From contig BCKQ01000028.1 of NCBI GenBank assembly GCA_001600695.1, positions 1 through 64,000 on the forward strand: a stretch of 64,000 nucleotides of DNA. The letters are read 5' to 3'. The translations under genes were made by a program, and so were the position numbers. The notes under the pieces are model-generated. The model was given only the letters and a program-made list of their open reading frames with translations, was not told the DNA's origin and made no database searches. Numbering within the stretch: the stretch's first letter is position 1; the number at the start of each line of letters is the position of its first letter. The stretch is from Ascoidea asiatica (lineage: Eukaryota; Ascomycota; Saccharomycetes; Ascoideales; Ascoideaceae). Of this stretch, positions 20,875 through 31,946 are shown piece after piece.

Positions 20875-22698
20875 CTATACATAACTTAAAAAACTTTTAA
20901 TAATATCTTTTATACTTTTATTATATCCTTCATTTTCATTCCAAACAATTTTATCAATCTCTTTTCTACCTGTATCAAAATCAATTTCATCAAGTTTTTT
21001 TATTCTGGTTTTATACATAATTTTATAAACAATAAACATTATTGTAAATATAATTATAGTTCCATATGAAGAAAAAAAATTTCCACTATCCCATTGTCCC
21101 ATTAAAAAATTATTAAATCCAACTAAACTCATTATAATTAATGATCCAATCATTCCATAATATGATGTATATGGTTGAAATGGTGATCTAAATGGATAAC
21201 TTTTTTCATCTCTTGATATTATATCTTTTCTTAATTTTAATCCATAAAAAAATCTAATAAATGATAAACACATTCCAAACCATACCATTATTCCAGATGT
21301 TGAAACAATATTTGTTAAATATCCAAAAACTACAGTTGCTTCTTTATTAACACAAATAAAACTTAAACATCCAATTAATCCAGAAAACATTACTGAATAA
21401 TATGGTACTCCAGCTTTTGAACAAATTTTAAATATAGATGGAGCTTTATTTTGTATGGCTAATGAATATAAAGTTCTACTTGCAACATATAATTGAGTAG
21501 ATCCAGAAGATAAAGCAAAAAAAACAAAAAATCCATTCAAAACTGATGAAAATGTACAAATATTAGAACTTTGAAAAGCAATTAACCATGGACTTTGATT
21601 ACCATTAGAAAATCCTTGCCAATCTAAAAAATTTGAATTACAATAATTTTCACCAGTAATAAGTTTAACAATATTTTCATCACTTTTTACTAAAATTCCA
21701 CTGGTAGTTGTATATCTTAATAATCTTGGATCACCTGAATATATATTTAAACTTACACAAAATATTGATAAAATGTAAAAAATTAAAATTCTCCAAAATA
21801 CTCTTTTTGTTGCTTTTTGTAAAGATTTTCTTGGATTTACAGCTTCTGCAGATGCAATACAAACAGTTTCAATACCAGCATATGAAAAAGCACAAACTGG
21901 TAAAGTTAATAATAAAGCTGAAAATCTACCAATATCACCACCAATACCATTTAAAGAACCTTGAGTTCCATTATCATTTAAATCCATTGTTGGTCTAAAT
22001 AAACCATAAATTACATTATTATTAAAATCAGATTTAGAATATTGCCAATATTTAAAACCAATTTTTTTATTTAAAGGAGGTAAAGCACCTAAATTTAATA
22101 AAATCATTGAAAAAATTAAAATTAAAATTATAAAAGATTTTATAAAACCACCAAGATATTCTAACCAACCAAATAATCTAACATCAGATAAATTTATTAA
22201 TAAAATTAAAATCATAAATAATGAAATCCAACCAACCATAGAAATACCTGGTAAATTTAAATAAGAATAAAAAGTTAATAAAATTGAACCTGCAGTTACT
22301 TCACTTGCAACACCTAAAGAATATGAAGCCCAATATGTCCAACCTAAAGCAAAACCAAAAGAATCATCAATAAATCTTGAAGATAAACCAGATACACCAT
22401 CAGCAACAGGTAAAAAAGTTACAATTTCACAATATGATAACATTACAGCTAAAACTACAGAACCAGTTATTGAAAAACCGAGTACAGTACCTAAAGGACC
22501 TGCAATTGAAAAACATCTACCAGAAGATAAAATTAAACCAACAGCAATTGTACTTGAAAGAGAAATCATACAAATTTGTCTTGAAGTTAATTTTCTTTGT
22601 AATTGACCAGAAATTCCATTTTTTGAATTAATATTATAATTAGAAATAATAGAATCAGTTCTGCTTCTATTAGTTATATAATAATTATAATTAGTTAA

Positions 22699-22733
<35 letters not shown>

Positions 22734-23883
22734 CACTTTCGATATTAGATCTTGATCTTGTTACAAAAGGAGAAATTCCTTCCATATTTCCTTGAATATT
22801 ATTTTCTTCTATATTATTTTCTAAATCATTATTTCTATTTCTTAAAATTGTTTTTTGATGACTTTGAGGTAAACTTTTTAGACTTATAGAAGAATTTGAT
22901 TTATTTAAAGTTGATTTTGATTTAAATGGATTAAGTTTTCTAAATTGTTTTGTAATAATATTATTTTTTTTATTTATTAAGTTATTATTTGAAATATTTG
23001 ATAAATTTTTATTATTTAAATCATCAGAATTATAATCTAGATAATATTGATTAATTTTTGAAGAATCATTAAGTATTGGAAGTTTAATACCTTTGAATTT
23101 ATCATAATCTTCATTATAATTATTTATGCTATTATCATTATTATTTAAATTATTTGAATTATTTGAATTTTTTGAAATTTTTGAAATTTTTGAATTATTT
23201 GAATTTTTTAAAGTTAAATTTCTTAAATAAAGTTCAATTTTTAAAGATTTATCATATTTTTCAAAATCTGATAATTGATTTAAGTTATTTGTATTAGTAT
23301 TTGAATTTGAATTTGAATTTGAATTTAAATTCTTATTATAAACATTATTAAATCGAAAAAAATTATCATCATTTTTATTACTATTATCATTATTTAATAA
23401 TTTTTTTAATTTTGAATTAATTTTAAATTCATATAAATGAGTAAAGAAATATTTATCATTATTCAAGTTATCTATATTTAAATTATTTATAACTGAATCT
23501 TTAATTGAATCAGTTAAATAAGTTGAAAGTAAATCATGATTTGAGATTAAATCATTATTTGAAATTGAATTATGATTTGATTTTGAGGTCTTGTAAGAAT
23601 TATAATTATAATTATAATTAAAATTTGATTTTGAATTTGAATTTGAATTTGAATATGTATTAGAAATTAAACTAGAATCAAATTTATTCACTGGAGTAAA
23701 ATTCAAATCATTAAAATTATTATCAGTTGTAGTACTATTATGAAATTGAATATCTGATNATTCAGTAGATAATTGATCATTATCAGGAAATAAAACTGAA
23801 GAAGTATTATTTATATCATTATNAACATTGAAATTAATTTGGGACATATGTCTGGAATTAGAATCATTGGAATGAGATTCCAT
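20875..23883 (-). CDS. SSY1: Ssy1-type amino acid sensor of the SPS system
   Basis: 1002 residues. A long low-complexity cytosolic N-terminus (about 430 residues, Asn/Ser-rich) precedes an amino-acid permease core starting near LTSRQICMISLS. The core has the Ssy1 style of AAP helix 1-3 (GRCFSIAGPLGTVLGFS, then ADGVSGLSSRFIDDSFGFA). It also has the enlarged loop after SGDPRLLRY and the end DFDTGRKEIDKIVWNENE, which closely follows S. cerevisiae Ssy1. The long N-terminus and loops distinguish it from transporting permeases. At the plasma membrane, Ssy1 detects external amino acids and, with Ptr3 and Ssy5, triggers processing of Stp1/Stp2. Ns affect residues 21, 42 and nearby. Promoter lies to the right (23884-24387). 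Confidence 0.92.
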
Positions 23884-24387
23884 GAAATATAATTAGGAAT
23901 TTAATCTAGAATTGATTTGCTTATTTTGATAGAATAATTTAATATTNGTTAGATTAATTTCATATAAGCTGAATTTATAAAATATATTTTTTTAGAATCA
24001 TTAAAATAAAAATTAAGAGATCTTTGTGTATTTCATGTGTAATGGAGCCAAAATAATGTATTATATTAATAAGCGCTAATACTTTTATATTTATTTATTG
24101 ATTATATCGAAACAGTTAAACTAGGTCTAAATTAAGTGATAAGAAATGGTTATTAAAGCTTCTTTTTGGTTGCAGCGAAGCTCGATACGACTGATTTTTA
24201 TTATATTTGCAGTTGTGGATTAGCAATGCATTACGTAAGCGGAGGTTCCAGATAATGTTTACTTTAATGGAGTAAGAATGGTTTTGTTATTAGAACTTGA
24301 ACTACAATCTACAATAATATTATATAGTATTATATGAAAGAATATTAATTTATTAAAGAGAATATATATATATATATATATATATAT
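23884..24387. other. SSY1 promoter and 3' region of the kinase gene
   Basis: AT-rich with a GC-richer patch at about 24160-24255 containing ATTACGTAAGC. A (TA)n dinucleotide run lies at about 24362-24388, directly next to the kinase stop codon. No gene seen. Confidence 0.45.
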
Positions 24388-24943
24388 TTATGGACAATCA
24401 TCATTTATAGATGACCATTTTTTAAAAAGATTTTGATCTTCTTTAGATATTGAAATTTTATCAATACTTAAATCAAAATTTAATTTTTGATTTGAATATC
24501 TTTTATAAAAATCTTTTACATCATTTGAATTTTTAACATTTGGTTTAAATTCAGGTTTATATTTTTTATTTAAAACTTTATTCCAATTAATTTTTTTAAA
24601 AAATTTATGAGATTTAATTTCTTCAATACCATTTGAACCTAATCTTTTATTTGGATCTTTAATTAATAATTTTGAAATTAAATCTTTTAAATGTTTATTA
24701 ATTTTAAAATTTTTAAAATTTTTATTATTAATTGGTATAAAATTTGGATTATGATTCAAAATTAATTTATATAATTTTGTTTTATCAGGATTAAAAAATG
24801 CATGTTTTCTNATTGTCATTCTATAAATTAAAATTCCTAAAGTCCAAAAATCATAAGATTTATTATAACCATTTTTAAGTAAAACTTCAGGTGATAAACT
24901 TGTTGGAGTTCCACATATACTATAATATCTTTGATTTTTTTCA

Positions 24944-24986
<43 letters not shown>

Positions 24987-25704
24987 CATCAGGAATTAAT
25001 TTTGAACTACCAAAATCACATAATTTTATATGACCTTCAGAATCAATTAAAATATTTGTAGCTTTTAAATCTCTATAAATAATATTTAAATCATGTAAAG
25101 ATTGTAAAGCTAAAATAATTTCAGCAATATATAATCTTAAACGTTTTAAAGATAATGGTTTTGAATTTAATAAATTAAAAGCTAAATCACCACCATTAAT
25201 AAAATCCATAATTATATAAAGTTTTTTATTATCTTGAAAAGTATAATTACAATTAAGTAAAAATGGATTAATTTTAAGAGTATTAATTTTAGATAATATA
25301 TTTTTTTCTGCCATTATATCTTTTATAGTATTTGCAGAAATTAATTTTGATTTTTTTATAATTTTTAAAGCCATTAGTTTATTATCTTGATTATTTTCTT
25401 TGTTATTTTCCTTGTTATTTTCCTTGTTATTTTTTTTGGTAACTAATAAAACTTTACCAAAAGTACCTTTTCCAATAACTTTTTTAATTTCAAAATCTTC
25501 AATATTTGAAGAATAATCATTATTTAATTTTGATTTTTCTGAATTTAATTCAAAATTTTTTGAATCATTTGTATTTTTTGAATCATTTGAATTTTTTGAA
25601 TCATTTGAATTTTTTTTGAATTTGAATGTAGATATTAATAAATCTTCAATATATTTTTTATTTTGACTATTTGAATAAGATAAAATATTGGAAATCATTT
25701 TCAT
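24388..25704 (-). CDS. atypical AGC-family protein kinase
   Basis: 438 residues. All kinase core elements are present: glycine loop GKGTFGKV (78-85), ATP Lys114 in ALKII, helix-C Glu133, catalytic Asp212 and Lys214, Asn217, and DFG at 230-232. The C-tail (YKPEFKP, then DVKDFYKRYSN) marks it as AGC, nearest in feel to the Ypk/Sch9/PKA group. Unusual points: the catalytic loop reads YRDLKATN where AGC kinases have YRDLKPEN; DFG is followed by SSK in place of LCK; and the APE region reads GTPTSLSPE in place of GTPEYLAPE. A 12-Asn tract (241-252) sits in the activation segment between DFG and that motif. The tail end LFKKWSS could be a degenerate hydrophobic motif. Probably active, substrate unknown. 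Confidence 0.85.
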
Positions 25705-26484
25705 TGATAATAAATAATAAGTAAGTAGTAAGTTGTAAGTAATGAGTAGTAAGTAGTAAGTAATAAGTGGTAAGTGTAAGAAGCAAAAAGTGATAAGGAA
25801 AAGTAATGAAGAATATTATAAAATTAGATAAATCTCATTCCTTTTATATTATTTTCATTCTTTAAGAAATGAAAATATCATTAAGAAAATCATTAAGAAA
25901 ATCATGAAGAAAATCATTGAGAAACCATTGAGAAACCATTGATAAATCTTTGATAAATCTTTGAAAGATCATTGCTCATATTTTATTTTATGAATGTATT
26001 TGAATATTTTTTACATAGTTAATTTGATTTTGTTTATAATTTTGAAATAAAATATAATAAAATATAATAAAATATAATATAATATAATATAATATAGTAT
26101 TTTCCAGAATATTTTTTTCAAATCTAAGTTGAATTGAAATAGAATTATTAAGCAATTGGAATATAAACCTTATTGATTATAATTGCCAGTTAAAGCAATC
26201 CACTCATCTTATCATATATATTATATTATATACTATATACTACATTGTTTATTATATTATATTCTATTGTTTATTACTCTATTCTATTTCATTTTATTAT
26301 AGCCGAGGCTGATGAAGTTAAAACACGTCATGTGATAATATCAGTCACATGACGCTTCTATTTCCCGTGTCTAAACTTTATTGCTACAATTTCACTCATT
26401 GTTTAAAGTTAAAGTATTACAGAATATTATTGTTGTATTAGAAGTATATTAGAAGTATATTGTATTATATTGTATTATATTATA
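25705..26484. other. kinase promoter region with repeats and E-box inverted repeat
   Basis: GTAAGTA-type repeats lie at about 25721-25780, and ATTAAGAAAATC/ATTGAGAAACC-type 12-bp units at about 25870-25940. An AATATAAT run spans about 26045-26095. An E-box inverted repeat at 26326-26354 is listed separately. No gene seen. Confidence 0.5.
26326..26354. promoter_or_regulatory. inverted pair of TCATGTGA E-boxes
   Basis: CGTCATGTGA (26326-26335) and TCACATGACG (26345-26354) are perfect 10-bp inverted copies separated by 9 bp. The cores are CATGTG/CACATG E-boxes. The pair lies 131 bp past the stop codon of the J-protein gene and 622 bp upstream of the kinase start, so the kinase gene is the likelier target. 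Confidence 0.55.
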
Positions 26485-26853
26485 TCATAATTCATAAACT
26501 TCAAGAAAAAGATAAATATTATATTTAATTCTATTATTAACATATCCAAAACAATATTCAAGTTTTTTAGCATCCCAATAGTTATTAACTTCTATAGAAA
26601 TCTCAAGAGGTTCATATTCTTCAAAAATTTCTTCAACAGGTTGTTCTGAAGCTGGAGTTTTATCTAAATCTTTAATTAAATTTTGATAAGCTGGATAATA
26701 TTTCTTAAATAATATATCACTATCTGTTTTATTTTTATCTGGATGTAATGTTAATAATAATCTCTTATGTTTCTTTTTAATTCTTTCATAATCCTTGGTA
26801 CCAAATGGTAATCCAAGCATCTTATATAATTCAGGTACTGATAATTCTGCCAT
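26485..26853 (-). CDS. small J-domain protein
   Basis: 122 residues. A J-domain occupies residues about 7-70: helix I VPELYKMLGLP, helix II YERIKKKHKRLLLTLHPDK with the HPD tripeptide at 37-39, and helix III with FKKYYPAYQNLIKDL. The HPD motif stimulates Hsp70 ATPase activity. The remaining 50 residues are acidic (EEIFEEYEPLEIS) and end in an aromatic stretch. No zinc-finger, Gly/Phe region or membrane segment is present, so it is neither a class I nor a class II DnaJ. The CSL zinc motif of Jjj3/Dph4 is also absent. I do not recognise the orthologue. It is divergent from the Rrn9-like gene across 614 bp. Confidence 0.8.
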   Translation of the reverse strand: MAELSVPELYKMLGLPFGTKDYERIKKKHKRLLLTLHPDKNKTDSDILFKKYYPAYQNLIKDLDKTPASEQPVEEIFEEYEPLEISIEVNNYWDAKKLEYCFGYVNNRIKYNIYLFLEVYEL

Positions 26854-27467
26854 TTTGTTATTATATTATAGTATCTTGTATATTATAGTATAGTATAGTA
26901 TATTATAGTATATTATATTAAAGTATTAATATTATAGTAATACAATAATAGAATATATAATGAATAAGAAAATAAATATATGAGGTGGAAGAAGAGAAAA
27001 TGAAAAAAAGTAGACTTCTATCCAATATTTATATCCCACATTGGATACACTATAGCAATACAACCATTCTACTCTATAATTTTTTATATTTTATTATTTT
27101 ATGATCACTACATCTTGACTATTCTATTTTATTTATTTCTGTTTTATATTTTCCATCTCACTTACATTCTTTGTATTCTTTATATTCTTTATATGACACA
27201 GAATCCGACTCTCTCATTGGCCAGAACTCAAACTGGCACTTAACTTTAATCTATCCCATATATTAACCCACGTGACTCCTTTTTTTTATTTGTTTTTACT
27301 TTTCACAGTGGCCTGAACCTTCTTTTACTTTTCCCTTTGTTTATTTACTCTTGTTTATTGTTTATTGTTTTAAGCAATGTAACCAATATAATCAATATAA
27401 TCAATATAATCAATATAATCAATATAATCAATATAATCAATATAATCACAATAAATAACCATTTCAA
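26854..27467. promoter_or_regulatory. divergent promoter with CACGTGACTC and a 10-bp array
   Basis: CACGTG followed by ACTC lies at 27269-27278. A 10-bp TCAATATAAT array of about seven copies (27382-27449) ends just before the ATG at 27468, so it forms most of the 5' leader of the plus-strand gene. Confidence 0.55.
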
Positions 27468-27851
27468 ATGCCAAAAGCTGTGAAAAATAATTCAAAAAAG
27501 ATAAAAGATTTAAATCATATAAGAAATGATTGTCATAAAATTCTTGAGAATATAGAAAATGAATTTAGAAAAGATTTATCTTTACATTTATTCTCTTCAT
27601 TTCTTTTACATTATAAAAATTTAAATTATCCAAATAAAATATGGACTGCATGGCCAATAGATTTCAATACTTTAAATTATATTCATAATAATAATAACAT
27701 TATCACAAATAATAATAATAATAATAATAACTTATATATTAATGAAAATAATCCAAGTATTGAAAATAATGATTCATTCTTAAAAATTGAATTAAATAAT
27801 TTATTCTTAAATATAATTAGTAAAAAAATTAATCAATTTAATAATTCTTCA

Positions 27852-27905
<54 letters not shown>

Positions 27906-28490
27906 CAATCTAAATTTCAATTAAAATTAAATTGTAATATAAATATTCCAATAAAAATTTATTTAGAATTAAAAAAAAGATTAAATTTATTAATTAAAAA
28001 AATTATTTTATCAAAATATTTTTCATTTATTTCTGAAAAAACTTTAATTCAATCAAATTTTATTAATAAAAAGAAAAATAATAAAAAAAGAAAAAATTTA
28101 TTAAATCATCAAAGATTATTAGATTGGCAAGATATTTTAATATTATTACCAAATAATTTAATTTTAAATAATTTTAAATCTTATAAATATACTTTTAATA
28201 AATTAAAATTATTATTTTGTGATATTCCTCAAGATTTTTTTATTCAAAATAATATTTCAATTGATATAAATGATGATAATAAAATTGAAGAAGAAAAAGA
28301 AATTTCAAAAAATAAAAAAAATCAATTGAAAATTACTTATTTAAGTTATTATAAATTTGAATTAATTACTAAAAATTTAAATTATTTTCAATATATTTTA
28401 AATAATAAAAAAAATAATAATTATTTATTATCTTTAAAAAATGATTATGATTTCTATAAACAAAATATAATCTCTAATAAAAAACAATAA
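27468..28490 (+). CDS. Rrn9-like RNA polymerase I upstream activation factor subunit (tentative)
   Basis: 340 residues. The N-terminal block DLSLHLFSSFLLHYKN followed by NKIWTAWPID (residues about 36-64) resembles the Rrn9 domain, whose recalled hallmark is a helical HLYSxFLL segment followed by WTAWP. Asn tracts (nt 27701-27730 and 27856-27904) interrupt the middle. A basic segment KKKNNKKRKNLLNHQRLLDWQDIL and a helical C-terminus follow. Rrn9 is part of UAF, which recruits TBP to the rDNA promoter. The assignment rests on one motif, so the gene symbol is left empty. Convergent with the phospholipase gene, 46 bp between stops. Confidence 0.5.
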
Positions 28491-28536
28491 TATTAATAAT
28501 AATATTAATAATAATAATAATATCATATCATCCTTT

Positions 28537-30288
28537 TCAATTAGAAGTTGTAGCAGTTGTATTTCTACTCCAACAATATTTATCAAAACAACTATCACAA
28601 ACACTTGGCCATTCAAGACCTAATTGTTCTTGTTGTCTTCTAATAACTGCACATCCAACACATGTTTTCCAATCACTATCATCACTTAAACTATCTCTTG
28701 AAGATGTTGCAAATCCATTTGAAATCATATCATCTCTTTCACTATCTGTATAACTTAATTTAAATGTTGACTTATTTGATGAATATGTATATTTTCTATT
28801 TGCAATATAAATAATTAATGGAATATTATAATCATCAAAATCAATTCCATAATCACATCCAAAGAATATAGGTTGTTGAGTTAATCCATTATTNAAAAAA
28901 TCATCTGTTGATGATGGCATTTTTGGTAATTTTGCATCATTATTTTCAATACCTGATTGTCTTGTAAATGTATGAATTAAAGAACTACCATTAGGCCAAT
29001 TATCATCAGTATCTGCACTATTATCAAATGCAAAAATTAAATTTAAACCTCTTTCAGGTTGAAGTAATGGTGATAATGGTATATTTTCATCATCTTCACC
29101 ACCATCAACTAAATATAACATATCACTATTTGATAAATCTGAACTTGATCCATAAGAATTTTTATAAAATGGATTTGGTCCATAAAGTGCAGTATCAATT
29201 TCATTTTTATCAATATCTTCTAAAATTTCTTCAAGAATTTTTAAAACTGATGAATCACTTTCTTCTAATTCAATTAAAACTTCATTAAATAATGATGATG
29301 ATGTACCAACTATGAATCCAGCATTATCATAACCTCCAATACAATTATTTGTATCTGAAATTATACCATTATTAACTTTTGTACCCATATATTTTAAATC
29401 AAAAAATGAATTTGTACTTTTATCCCATGAACCAATTTCATATGGTGTAATTTCAAATACTGTTGAATTTAAATCTATAATTACACTTCCAGGAACTTTA
29501 CCATCAGTAACAATAATTGGAAATGGTATTGAAGCTTCTTTAAAAGTTGTAAAATCTTGTAATGAAGTCCATGTTAAACTTACACCACTTCTTGGATATT
29601 GGCTAAAAAATTGATTTGATAAAGCTCTTGACCAAGCATCAGTGATTGAAATATTAAAACCAGCATCTTTTTTATCATCAATATCATCAATAATTTTAAC
29701 ATCATCAATTAAAGTTTTAAAAATATTAATTCCACCAGGATCTAAAATTGAATATTTTAAATCCCAAACTTTATCATCATTAATCATTGTTTCAACAGAT
29801 GTAAAATTATTCATAATTAAAGTACCAACTAACCATGAACCACCAGATAATCCAGAAATGTATGAAGTTGATTGTAATAAACCACCTAAACCATCAGAAA
29901 ATCCATTTGAAGTTCTATTATCAAAAGCAGATAATTGTCCAGCACCTGCTAACATTGCTCTATAACCACCACCAGAAAATGCCATTCCAATTTTTATTGA
30001 ACTTGATAAATCATTNAAAAAAGTATCAATATTAAAATTATTTGTTGAATTTGATAAAGTTGTTGAATATTTTAAAAAATTTTTTAAATTTTCATCAGTT
30101 ATTGTATTTCTTGTACTTAACCAAGATTCTTCATCTGAATTTAAACTTGAAGCTTCTCTTAATAAAGAATCTTTTGATGGACAAGTGATTTTTACAGGTG
30201 CATATGAATTTGTTGGAGACCAAGATTCAACAATTATTGAGGAATAAATTCCATACAATAATGTGATTAAAATCTTTTTACTTAACAT
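28537..30288 (-). CDS. PLB1: secreted phospholipase B / lysophospholipase
   Basis: 583 residues. A signal peptide spans about residues 1-20 (MLSKKILITLLYGIYSSIIV). The cPLA2-like catalytic machinery is complete: SGGGYRAM with Arg110, GLSGGSW with nucleophile Ser148, and LVDGGEDDENIPL with Asp395. The C-terminal CVGCAVIRRQQ and CDSCFDKYCW segments with paired cysteines match fungal Plb proteins. It deacylates phospholipids and lysophospholipids outside the plasma membrane. The protein stops about ten residues after the last Cys, without the Ser/Thr stretch and hydrophobic end needed for a GPI anchor, so it should be released rather than anchored. Two codons contain N. PLB1, PLB2 and PLB3 cannot be told apart; the symbol denotes the family. 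Confidence 0.93.
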   Translation of the reverse strand: MLSKKILITLLYGIYSSIIVESWSPTNSYAPVKITCPSKDSLLREASSLNSDEESWLSTRNTITDENLKNFLKYSTTLSNSTNNFNIDTFXNDLSSSIKIGMAFSGGGYRAMLAGAGQLSAFDNRTSNGFSDGLGGLLQSTSYISGLSGGSWLVGTLIMNNFTSVETMINDDKVWDLKYSILDPGGINIFKTLIDDVKIIDDIDDKKDAGFNISITDAWSRALSNQFFSQYPRSGVSLTWTSLQDFTTFKEASIPFPIIVTDGKVPGSVIIDLNSTVFEITPYEIGSWDKSTNSFFDLKYMGTKVNNGIISDTNNCIGGYDNAGFIVGTSSSLFNEVLIELEESDSSVLKILEEILEDIDKNEIDTALYGPNPFYKNSYGSSSDLSNSDMLYLVDGGEDDENIPLSPLLQPERGLNLIFAFDNSADTDDNWPNGSSLIHTFTRQSGIENNDAKLPKMPSSTDDFXNNGLTQQPIFFGCDYGIDFDDYNIPLIIYIANRKYTYSSNKSTFKLSYTDSERDDMISNGFATSSRDSLSDDSDWKTCVGCAVIRRQQEQLGLEWPSVCDSCFDKYCWSRNTTATTSN

Positions 30289-31946
30289 TTTTTCTTTAGA
30301 TTAAAGTCTAGTTGGTGATTATATTAATAATTGTGAAAAGAAGTTAATAAATGATTCTTTTGGATTCATTATATATATATTTATATCTTTGATAAATTGA
30401 ACAATGTAAAGGTTGTAGATTGTTTTATTGATAGATAATGAAGTCATTACACCAAATTATTGTTTATTGGCACATATTGATAGATATTGATAAACGTTTT
30501 ATTCATAAAATCTAAAAAAATCATTTATTAGTAATCTGTATAATAATAAAATTAATATAATTATCTTAGTTTGTAAAAAGTTATTACTGCTTTTGGAAAA
30601 AATTGAACAAAATCTTGTTTTTAATTCCATTGAAACTTCCATTTTTTTATGTATATCAATATTTAAATGTTACATAAATTTGAAAATTGGTGCAAATTTT
30701 GTATTAAACTGTGCTCATAATTGCATTTTATAAACTATGTTAGCCGGTATATTAAGCAAATTGATTTTCTTTATGTCAAAACATGATTATTGAATATTTA
30801 TTTTCATAATAATCTTAGGATCAAAATTATTAAATAAAGAGCCTTTTGCTAATATTAAAACTGATAACAATACAGTATATTAATCAATGGATAAGTTGTA
30901 AATCTTGATTTACATCTAAATATATCCGATTATATGGATAATCTTTCATGATAAAAAAGTAGTATTATCTTCGGAATAAATTAATTAACTTGTCATGGAG
31001 AGTTAAAAAAGTTCGGAAGAATAAAATTATTAACAAAATTGCCAATAAATAAAAAGTTATACTAATTTCTGTGTACATTTTCAACTGAGACAGTTCGTAT
31101 GCATCTAAACGCAGGGAACANACACAAAGCTTGGGTCTATCCAAACCACTGGTTTTTTTGTTTCTTTTCTGGAATAAAGCAAAATAATTGGTTTGAATAT
31201 TATTTTCAGCAGCATTGAAAGGGGATTTTAAACTTAGATTAAAAACGTGTTGACAGTTTTTGGGTCAAAAAATTAAGATATTATTGAATTAAGCTTGATT
31301 ATAACTACCTAAATCAAAACTTAGATTTTTGACATGAACTGGATTGAAATCTATTACTAATTTATGCTCAAATTGACTCAAAGCGTTCGGTATCTGTTGA
31401 AGTGCAAGAATAAACTTATTTCAATATCAACAACAGACACTCATTTCCCCCATGTGTAGAACTTTATCACAAATCCAGTACTTCATTCAAAACAAGAAAA
31501 CAATCAGATTATTCTTTTGAATTCATTTATTCTGAGAGTTCTTTAAGGAAACTGAAGTCTGGTTTCCGGAAAATTAAAAAATTTCAAACTTTCACGAAAG
31601 TTTTTCAGTAGGAAAAAAAATATTGCCATAAATTTATGATTTATGTAAATAAGAAAAAATTCAAAAATCAAAAATATGAAACTCAAGTCAGAAAAAAGGT
31701 AGCCAGTAAACAAAATGAAATGAGTTTGGGACTCAAAGAGCTAACGAGATTTGACACACCTCTATCTTTCTACCTTTCTTCGTTCAGTCAAAATCAATTG
31801 TAAATGTTTCCTCAAATAGGCATAAACGAAGATTTGATCCTACTCGTCTTTCTTTATCAACTTGCCAGGATTATATATTATATGGAGAAATTAAATCAAA
31901 CAAAAAAAGAGCAAATCTTTGCTTAGATTCATCTAGAATAAAATGA
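30289..31946. other. 1.66-kb gene-free region upstream of PLB and of a pseudogene
   Basis: No frame of note. The first 400 bp are AT-rich promoter of the phospholipase. From about 31060 the sequence is more complex and less repetitive than other intergenic DNA here, with several small inverted repeats (for example AAACTTTC-AC-GAAAGTTT near 31586-31603). It may contain the decayed upstream end of the pseudogene that follows, but I cannot show it. Confidence 0.4.
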
